8,144 nt of DNA from Bacteroidota bacterium (lineage in GTDB: Bacteria > Bacteroidota > Bacteroidia > Bacteroidales > VadinHA17): NCBI GenBank assembly GCA_016868515.1, contig VGGM01000051.1, forward strand, positions 1-8,144, given 5' to 3'. Made by a program: the position numbers and the translations under genes. The notes beneath the pieces are model-generated. The model worked only from the letters and a program-made list of their open reading frames with translations, was not told the origin of the DNA and did no database searches. Shown here piece by piece: positions 1 through 5,256 of the stretch. The first letter of the stretch is position 1. Each line of letters opens with the position of its first letter.

Positions 1-14
1 TTTGTTTTGATGGG

Positions 15-22
15 CAAAGGTA
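15..22 (-). promoter_or_regulatory. Possible leftward promoter -7 element at window edge
   Basis: Read on the minus strand this is TACCTTTG, a full match to the Bacteroidetes -7 consensus TAnnTTTG. Transcription would start near position 8 and run leftward out of the window, so the gene it serves is not visible. No TTTG is seen at the expected -33 distance. A match of this length is expected a few times by chance in 8 kb, so the call rests mainly on its intergenic position. Confidence 0.3.
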
Positions 23-38
23 ATAAAAATGGAGGAAT

Positions 39-62
39 GGGTTGCGGGTTAGGGGAAGAGGG
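39..62 (+). repeat. Degenerate GGTTNNN heptads, G-quadruplex motif
   Basis: Two heptads, GGTTGCG and GGTTAGG, sit at 40-53. The 13 bases GGGTTGCGGGTTA at 39-51 recur exactly at 5183-5195 inside the larger heptad array, so both belong to one repeat family. Four G-tracts (39-41, 46-48, 52-55, 60-62) are separated by loops of 4, 3 and 4 bases, which fits the canonical G-quadruplex pattern on the plus strand. A further GGGG lies at 69-72. The motif lies between the possible leftward promoter and the rightward promoter of the phosphatase gene. Confidence 0.6.
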
Positions 63-93
63 TGTAAAGGGGTTGCCGATAATGAGCTGTTTT

Positions 94-124
94 TTTGCAG
101 AATGTTATTATCCCCGCAGTTTTG
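94..124 (+). promoter_or_regulatory. Possible promoter of the TPR/SpoIIE phosphatase gene
   Basis: TTTG at 94-97 could be a -33 element. After a 19-base spacer comes CAGTTTTG at 117-124, one mismatch from the Bacteroidetes -7 consensus TAnnTTTG. The implied start is near 131, giving a leader of about 60 bases before the ATG at 192. Spacing is right but the -7 match is imperfect, so this is a moderate to weak call. Confidence 0.3.
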
Positions 125-191
125 TGTGAATGTTTTTGGTACTTTTATTACTCTGTTTACCAGGTGGTCCCACATAATAACCAATTCCATA

Positions 192-2408
192 ATGAAAAAG
201 ATCATTCTGACAATACTGGCAGGCTGCCTCGCCGGTCAGATGTTCGCTCAGAACCAGAACAGGCTGGACAGCCTGATGCACAGGCTTAACCAGGAGAAGA
301 CCGACACGGGTAAGGTAATGCTCCGGATAAGGATCTCACACGAGCTTCAGTATCTCGATATCATTGAGGCCGAGGATATTGCAAATAATGCACTCAGCGA
401 AGCTGACAGGCTCAGTTTCGGAAAGGGTATAGCAGGAAGTTGGCTTCAGCTAGCCAACATTGCCCAGGTAAAGGGAGATTTTACAATCTCCGAAATCAAT
501 AACCGGAAGGCCCTTGAAGTATATGAATCAACCGGCGATCAGTCAGGGATTGCGATAGTCTATAACAACCTCGGAATACTTGCTCATAATCAGAGCCGCT
601 ATGAGGAAGCAATGGGGCTCTATCGCAAATCGCTTGATATAAACACCAGAATCGGACGGCAATCGGGCGTGGCAACCTCACTATTCTGTATCGGTACGGT
701 TCATGAAAACCTGTCAGGGAATGACAGCGCCCTATACTATTACCTCGAGGGACAAAGGATAAGCGAAGCTATCAGGGACACCCGACTGATTGCCTATGCA
801 AAAACCAGTATTGCAAATATCTACTACCGGATGTCGGATTACACGCGATCGATGGAATACAATATTGAGGCAGTTGATCTGTTCAGGTCGGCCGGAAATG
901 AATATGGCGTAATGAAGGTTTATATCTCACTGGCCCAGACCGCCGTACTGCTTGACAGCCTTGACAAGGCCGTCTGGTTTTACATTCATGCTTTCCGTAC
1001 GGGCATGAAGCTTGAAAGCAAAACCGACCTGGCAATCATAAGCCACTCGCTGGGTCATCTTTATGAACAAACAGGGCAGACTGACTCTGCCGCTATTAGC
1101 TATGAACGGGCGCGGTTGCTTTACGACCAGACAGGGAACAGGGAGAACTATGCCCAGGTTCTTATCTCTTCGGCAAGGCTGACGGGCGGAAAAATGAACT
1201 ACATGGCTGCCGTCGCCCTTCTTGAGGAGGCAGTGGAAATCGGACTGGCAATTAACTCACCTTCAGTGCTGATGAGCGCTTACGATGAACTGGCAGGGAC
1301 ATGGGCCGCACTGAACAATTTCGGGAATGCTTACTTCTACATGAACCGCTATTCCACTTTGAAGGACTCCGTTCTTACTGTGGAGAGACAAAGGCAGATT
1401 CTGGAATTGCAGACACAATTTGAGACAGAGAAGAAAGAGAAGGAAAACGAACTCCTTAAGAAAGACAGGAAGATACTTCAGACAACACGCAACTCACTCA
1501 TAATTGGCGCCTTATTGTTGACAACAATAGTAATTATTGTGCTGAGGAACCTCTCTGTCAAAAAGAAAGACAACCGCTTGCTACGCCTTCAGCGTGATGA
1601 AATTACACGGCAGAGGGATATTGTAGAGACACAGAAAACTGCCATTGAGGACAGCATCCGGTATGCAAAACGTATACAATCAGCCATGCTTCCCCCCGTC
1701 GCGCAGACTGACGAAATCCTGCCTGAATCATTCATTCTGTACCTGCCCCGCGATATTGTGAGCGGGGACTTTTACTGGATAAGGCAGATCAGCCAGTCAA
1801 GAGTACTGGTGTGTGCTGCCGACTGCACCGGTCATGGTGTTCCAGGGGCACTTATGAGCATGCTGGGTATGTCACTGCTTGCCGATATTATTAATACCGG
1901 AATAGACCGGATAAGGAACAACCTTTACACGCCTTCAGGGATACTCAGCGACCTGCGCGACAGAATAAAGGTCTCACTGCGTCAAACCGGAAGGGAGGGA
2001 GAATCACGCGACGGAATGGATATGACAATAGCAATTGTCGACACTACGAACAGGTCGGTAATCTGTTCGGGAGCCAACAACCCGGTCTATCTGGTGACAA
2101 ACGGCACCCTTACCGAACTCAAATCGGTAAGGAACCCGATAGGCATTCATCCTAACGAGTCCCGGTTTACCGACCATGAAGCTACCCTTGAGCGGGGTTC
2201 AATGATATACCTGTTCTCCGATGGCTTCTACGACCAGATAAATCAGGATGGCAAGAAATTCCTTTCCAGGCAATTCAAGGGTTTACTTGAAGAACTCAGT
2301 GCCCTGCCACCAGCAGAGACTTGCACCAGGCTCAGCGACACTTTCCATAAATGGAAGGGTAGTGAGGACCAGGTTGACGATGTACTTGTAATAGGTATTA
2401 AGGTTTGA
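192..2408 (+). CDS. TPR-repeat transmembrane SpoIIE-family protein phosphatase
   Basis: This is a 738-residue sensor-type PP2C/SpoIIE serine/threonine phosphatase. Residues 1-19 are a signal peptide ending MFA before Gln20. Eight TPR units of about 40 residues cover 79-396 with very regular spacing. A charged coiled coil (397-433), one transmembrane helix (about 434-452) and a second linker coil (453-490) lead into the SpoIIE domain (about 487-738). That domain shows the entry motif SIRYAKRIQSAMLP. The metal-binding acidic positions are present: Asp526 in SGDFYW, Asp544 in ADCTGHG, Asp610, Asp677 in FSDG and Asp729/730 in QVDD. The inferred topology is periplasmic TPRs and a cytoplasmic phosphatase. 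Related enzymes usually dephosphorylate anti-anti-sigma or similar regulators, but no partner is encoded here. The frame stays open upstream to a TTG at 42, but the ATG at 192 begins the signal peptide and is preferred. The gene ends 20 bases from the convergent peptidase gene. Confidence 0.93.
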   Translation: MKKIILTILAGCLAGQMFAQNQNRLDSLMHRLNQEKTDTGKVMLRIRISHELQYLDIIEAEDIANNALSEADRLSFGKGIAGSWLQLANIAQVKGDFTISEINNRKALEVYESTGDQSGIAIVYNNLGILAHNQSRYEEAMGLYRKSLDINTRIGRQSGVATSLFCIGTVHENLSGNDSALYYYLEGQRISEAIRDTRLIAYAKTSIANIYYRMSDYTRSMEYNIEAVDLFRSAGNEYGVMKVYISLAQTAVLLDSLDKAVWFYIHAFRTGMKLESKTDLAIISHSLGHLYEQTGQTDSAAISYERARLLYDQTGNRENYAQVLISSARLTGGKMNYMAAVALLEEAVEIGLAINSPSVLMSAYDELAGTWAALNNFGNAYFYMNRYSTLKDSVLTVERQRQILELQTQFETEKKEKENELLKKDRKILQTTRNSLIIGALLLTTIVIIVLRNLSVKKKDNRLLRLQRDEITRQRDIVETQKTAIEDSIRYAKRIQSAMLPPVAQTDEILPESFILYLPRDIVSGDFYWIRQISQSRVLVCAADCTGHGVPGALMSMLGMSLLADIINTGIDRIRNNLYTPSGILSDLRDRIKVSLRQTGREGESRDGMDMTIAIVDTTNRSVICSGANNPVYLVTNGTLTELKSVRNPIGIHPNESRFTDHEATLERGSMIYLFSDGFYDQINQDGKKFLSRQFKGLLEELSALPPAETCTRLSDTFHKWKGSEDQVDDVLVIGIKV

Positions 2409-2428
2409 CCCGGAAAAGCATAAAAGAG

Positions 2429-3331
2429 TTAAGCATTGGCAAGTGTAACCAGGGCCCTGAACATCCTGAAGGCATTGATGAAGTCAGGCTGGGTGTACCT
2501 TACAGTGCGTGCTGAAACCCTCTCCACACCAGGCACCAGTGAGGCATTCTCGGCCTGATGACTGTATAGAAAATCGATTTCAACCACGTATGGAGCAGAA
2601 GGCTTGTAAGGCCTGAAAACAGACAGCTTTTTCAGTGCCGCCGCGGTATTGGTCCTGATAAGTTTCTGGGATTCGGAAGGTACCAGGGTTTTTGCGGCAT
2701 ACCTTCCTATCGCCTCCTTTGTTTCGGTTGTGACAACGTCGGGGCCAAGACTTTTCTTCACCTGTGCACACAGAGTAGCATCGCCGGCAATCATTACAAC
2801 CGGCACATTGAAGTGCCCGGCTATCAGCGCATTAAGCTCCGATTCTCCTGTCTCCCTGCCGTTTACCTTAAGGGCATGAACCGCTGCTCCGGAATAGGTG
2901 TGGTCGAGAACACCATCGGCCGAACCTGCACGGGCGTGGTACCCGATAAAGATCACAGCATCGAATGTCTCATCTATACCCTGCATCATTCCCAGCGTTT
3001 TGGGGGAACCGGTTATAAGCCTCGCTGCGGGATTAATATCGCCGGCGATAAGGTTACGCATGGTGCTGTGAGAGTCGTTTACCACAATTTCGGTTGCCCC
3101 TGCATCAAGAGCCCCGAGAATTGCTGCGTTTGCTTCTTCAGTCATCCATTTTCTGGCCATGTTGTAATCGTGGCCGCCCATGGTAACCTGATCGCTGTTA
3201 ACCACCCCGGCAACCCCCTCCATATCGACCGAAATAAATACCTTCAAACCCGTCTTCTGTGCACTGGCAGCAGAGACCGAAAGCGCTGCAACCGCAAACG
3301 CCGTTACCAAATATGACAACCTGAAATTCAT
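2429..3331 (-). CDS. Exported M55-family D-aminopeptidase (DppA-like)
   Basis: This 300-residue protein has a signal peptide (cleavage near ASA-QK, residue 24/25) followed by a complete peptidase family M55 domain. The family is typified by Bacillus subtilis DppA, a zinc D-aminopeptidase acting on D-Ala-containing peptides. By comparison with DppA as I recall it, all expected active-site positions are present: Asp36 and Glu38 in SVDMEG, His88 in NDSH, His132 in GYHA, His144 in the LDH segment and Glu163 in TGESELNA. DppA itself lacks a signal peptide and forms a cytoplasmic decamer, so export is a notable difference; the mature length (about 276) is normal for the family. The start is firm: ATG at 3331 with AGGAGG 8 bases upstream and the signal peptide beginning at once. 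It is divergent from an exported M20 amidohydrolase, which suggests joint use on peptides. The exact substrate cannot be read from the sequence. Confidence 0.93.
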   Translation of the reverse strand: MNFRLSYLVTAFAVAALSVSAASAQKTGLKVFISVDMEGVAGVVNSDQVTMGGHDYNMARKWMTEEANAAILGALDAGATEIVVNDSHSTMRNLIAGDINPAARLITGSPKTLGMMQGIDETFDAVIFIGYHARAGSADGVLDHTYSGAAVHALKVNGRETGESELNALIAGHFNVPVVMIAGDATLCAQVKKSLGPDVVTTETKEAIGRYAAKTLVPSESQKLIRTNTAAALKKLSVFRPYKPSAPYVVEIDFLYSHQAENASLVPGVERVSARTVRYTQPDFINAFRMFRALVTLANA

Positions 3332-3339
3332 TTTTATAA

Positions 3340-3345
3340 CCTCCT
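3340..3345 (-). promoter_or_regulatory. Strong Shine-Dalgarno of the M55 peptidase gene
   Basis: AGGAGG on the minus strand lies 8 bases before the ATG at 3331. Such a perfect site is uncommon in Bacteroidota, where most genes rely on AT-rich leaders, and it fixes the start of the M55 gene. Confidence 0.75.
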
Positions 3346-3377
3346 GTTTAGTTTGTTTTCAATCTCAATCATCCCCA

Positions 3378-3406
3378 CAAATTTAAAACTTTCCCATTAC
3401 CCCCAA
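3378..3406 (-). promoter_or_regulatory. Promoter of the M55 peptidase gene
   Basis: On the minus strand TAAATTTG (3385-3378) matches the Bacteroidetes -7 element TAnnTTTG exactly. A TTG (3406-3404) lies 18 bases upstream as a -33 element. The predicted start is near 3371, giving a leader of roughly 40 bases that contains the AGGAGG site. Confidence 0.5.
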
Positions 3407-3491
3407 CCATACCAACTCTGTGAACTTCCAACTCCGGTCACTCATATTGTAAAACATACCCCCAATCTGATGAAAAACCCTCCGCTTTACT

Positions 3492-3499
3492 TAGATTTG
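3492..3499 (+). promoter_or_regulatory. -7 promoter element of the M20 amidohydrolase gene
   Basis: TAGATTTG is an exact match to TAnnTTTG and lies 28 bases before the ATG at 3528, so the transcript would have a leader of about 20 bases. No clear TTTG is present at -33. With the 3378-3406 site it makes the 3332-3527 gap a divergent control region. Confidence 0.45.
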
Positions 3500-3527
3500 T
3501 TACTGTTAACCCCGAAAACCTGCACTT

Positions 3528-5060
3528 ATGAAAAGGAGAAGCAACGTATGCGTTATTATTATCACGGTTGTGTCGCTGGTGATAGCGCCCTCAGCCGTTA
3601 CAGGACAGGAAACCGTAACCCCTTCGTCAACAGGCAAGGCCGATACATACAGGGCCAAGACCAGCGCACTCGATTATCTCTCACGGAAGGAGGTTGTGAC
3701 AAAGTTCGGAATTATATCCGACTCCATCTGGTCGTTTGCCGAGCTTGGAATGCAGGAGTTCAGGTCGGCTGAACTGCTGGCTTCAACCCTTGAGGCGGAA
3801 GGCTTTAAAGTAGAAAGGGGTGCCGCGGGAATGCCAACATGTTTTGTGGCAACATGGGGATCGGGTAAGCCTGTAATAGGTATTCTGGGCGAGTTCGATG
3901 CACTGCCTATGCTTTCGCAAAAGGCCGGGGTTCCGTACCAGGATCCGATTGTAGCCGGAGCACCAGGCCACGGCTGCGGGCACAATATGATGGGTGCCGC
4001 CGGAATTGCCGCTGCAATTGCCGTCAAACGCAGCATGCAGGAGAATAAGATAAAGGGGACAATAGTGTTCTATGGTTCACCCGCTGAGGAGACAATAATA
4101 AGCAGACCATACATGGTAAGGGCAGGTCTTTTCAGGGATGTTGATGCCGTTATCGACAACCACGCTTCATCAGGATTCTCAACATCGTACGGGGTGGGCG
4201 GAAATGCGGTAATATCGGTGCTTTTCACCTTCAGGGGCAGAACGGCCCACTCGGCCGGGGCGCCATGGTCGGCCAGAAGCGCCCTCGATGCCGTTGAGAT
4301 TATGAACGTGGCTACCAATTACCTGCGCGAACACCTTCACTATACACAGCGAATGCACTACGTTATAACCGAGGGAGGGGAAGCTCCGAATGTGGTTCCC
4401 GACAAGGCAACCGTGTGGTATTATGTAAGGAATACCGACGCCCGCCTCGAGGATATGTACAACAGGGTTGTTGACTGCGCCAGGGGAGCTGCACTGGCAA
4501 CAGGCACCGAACTCGCAGAAATAAGGGTACTCACCGGTGTGCACCAGCGCCATGCAAACAAAGGGATGGCGGTGCTGCTGCAAAAGAACATGGAACTTGT
4601 AGGGATGCCCGAATGGTCGGAAGAGGAGAATGCCTTTGCAAAAGCACTTCAGAAGGAGCTCGGGGCCAGGCAGTCGGGTTACCCCACTGCAGTTGGACAG
4701 TTGAGGACCCCCTCGGGAGTTGAGGTAGGGGGTGGTTCCTCCGATGTTGGTGACGTAACCCTGATTGCGCCGACAGCCACCCTGAATTTTCCCGGAGGAG
4801 TGCCGGGTGCAATAGGACATCACTGGTCGGCTGTTGCAGGATTTTATGGTACTGCCACATGGAAGGGGCTGAATGCCGGTGCAAAGGTGATGGCCGCCGC
4901 GGCTATCGATCTGCTGACAAAGCCGGAGGTACTTGCAGAGGTACGAAAAGAGTTTGAAGAATACTCAAAAACCCACCCGTATAAATCTTTCCTGCCGGAA
5001 AACGCAACCCCTCCCCTCGACCTCAACAGGGAGCTGATGGAGAAGTACAGGAGAAGGTGA
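3528..5060 (+). CDS. Exported M20-family amidohydrolase (AbgB-like)
   Basis: This 510-residue metal-dependent amidohydrolase belongs to the M20 peptidase family and looks most like the AbgB group, which cleaves p-aminobenzoyl-glutamate and other N-acyl amino acids. Residues 1-26 (KRR then a long hydrophobic run) form a signal peptide or anchor. Catalytic and metal motifs are intact: GEFDALP at 121-127, GHGCGHN at 147-153 with Cys150 and His152 as likely ligands, the Glu pair 187-188 in SPAEE, His212 in DNHASS, TAHSAG at 239-244 opening the dimerisation lid domain (about 225-340), GGGSSDVGDV at 401-410 and a C-terminal His431/432 in IGHHW. Length is close to E. coli AbgB (about 480) plus the export signal. 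ATG 3528 is preferred over the ATG at 3548, which is in another frame and better spaced from AAGGAG but opens no sensible protein. It is divergent from the M55 gene. The true substrate (acyl amino acid, dipeptide or folate fragment) is undetermined. Confidence 0.9.
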   Translation: MKRRSNVCVIIITVVSLVIAPSAVTGQETVTPSSTGKADTYRAKTSALDYLSRKEVVTKFGIISDSIWSFAELGMQEFRSAELLASTLEAEGFKVERGAAGMPTCFVATWGSGKPVIGILGEFDALPMLSQKAGVPYQDPIVAGAPGHGCGHNMMGAAGIAAAIAVKRSMQENKIKGTIVFYGSPAEETIISRPYMVRAGLFRDVDAVIDNHASSGFSTSYGVGGNAVISVLFTFRGRTAHSAGAPWSARSALDAVEIMNVATNYLREHLHYTQRMHYVITEGGEAPNVVPDKATVWYYVRNTDARLEDMYNRVVDCARGAALATGTELAEIRVLTGVHQRHANKGMAVLLQKNMELVGMPEWSEEENAFAKALQKELGARQSGYPTAVGQLRTPSGVEVGGGSSDVGDVTLIAPTATLNFPGGVPGAIGHHWSAVAGFYGTATWKGLNAGAKVMAAAAIDLLTKPEVLAEVRKEFEEYSKTHPYKSFLPENATPPLDLNRELMEKYRRR

Positions 5061-5129
5061 TTTCGGGCTTCGCCCTCCGTAGCTTTCTTCAACCTCCGAA
5101 GCTTTAGCGTAGGAGGTGGCGCAGGAGGG
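5061..5129. repeat. Nested palindromic intergenic element
   Basis: The region directly follows the M20 stop codon. It begins with a hairpin GGGC-TTC-GCCC (5065-5075). CCTCCGTAGCTTT (5074-5086) and CCTCCGAAGCTTT (5093-5105) are near-identical direct repeats. CCTCC (5093-5097) can pair with GGAGG (5112-5116), and outside it CCCTCC (5073-5078) with GGAGGG (5124-5129), giving nested stems. No T-tract follows, so a classical intrinsic terminator is not evident. It may be a REP-like dispersed element that also limits read-through between the converging genes. Confidence 0.5.
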
Positions 5130-5204
5130 TTGCTGGTTACTGGTTCAGGGTTCAGGGTTCAGGGTTCAGGGTTCAGGGTTCAGGGTTGCGGGTTACGGGT
5201 TCGT
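5128..5204 (+). repeat. Tandem heptad array, consensus GGTTCAG, G-quadruplex-forming
   Basis: Eleven consecutive 7-base units begin with GGTT. Six perfect GGTTCAG copies (5142-5183) are flanked by variants: GGTTGCT and GGTTACT on the left, GGTTGCG, GGTTACG and GGTTCGT on the right. The register places eight GGG tracts exactly 7 bases apart (first at 5148, last at 5197) with 4-base loops, a dense canonical G-quadruplex motif on the plus strand. The array lies in the convergent gap after the M20 and fibre genes, so it would appear in read-through RNA of the M20 gene. Confidence 0.9.
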
Positions 5205-5236
5205 AGTTTCGGGTACCAGGTAGTGGGTAATAGCAT

Positions 5237-5248
5237 CTGAAGCTTCAG
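5237..5248. repeat. 12-bp perfect palindrome downstream of the fibre gene
   Basis: CTGAAGCTTCAG is a perfect dyad starting 9 bases after the stop codon of the leftward fibre gene. It shares GAAGCTT with the repeat at 5098-5104. It could form only a short stem and no T-tract follows in the direction of transcription, so a terminator role is speculative. Confidence 0.35.
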
Positions 5249-5256
5249 CTAGGTTT

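Noticed and set aside
42..191. N-terminal extension of the phosphatase from a TTG at 42
   Set aside because: The extra 50 residues are low-quality sequence encoded partly by the G-rich repeat. The ATG at 192 begins a standard signal peptide.
2409..2428. Terminator between the convergent phosphatase and M55 genes
   Set aside because: The 20-base gap contains no inverted repeat.
2813..3316. 167-codon open frame opposite the M55 gene
   Set aside because: It lies wholly antisense to a gene with complete catalytic motifs. Its product is rich in Cys and His without any recognisable pattern.
3353..3772. 139-codon open frame across the divergent gap, including ATG 3548 after AAGGAG
   Set aside because: It runs through the promoter region and overlaps the M20 gene out of frame. 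The product is not protein-like, and the M20 signal peptide fits the ATG at 3528.
4179..4884. Antisense open frames within the M20 gene
   Set aside because: They are shadows of a GC-rich coding region with intact M20 motifs on the other strand.
5128..5204. CRISPR array or telomere interpretation of the heptad array
   Set aside because: Units are 7 bases with no spacers, and the array is internal to the sequence between two genes, so it is a simple tandem repeat.
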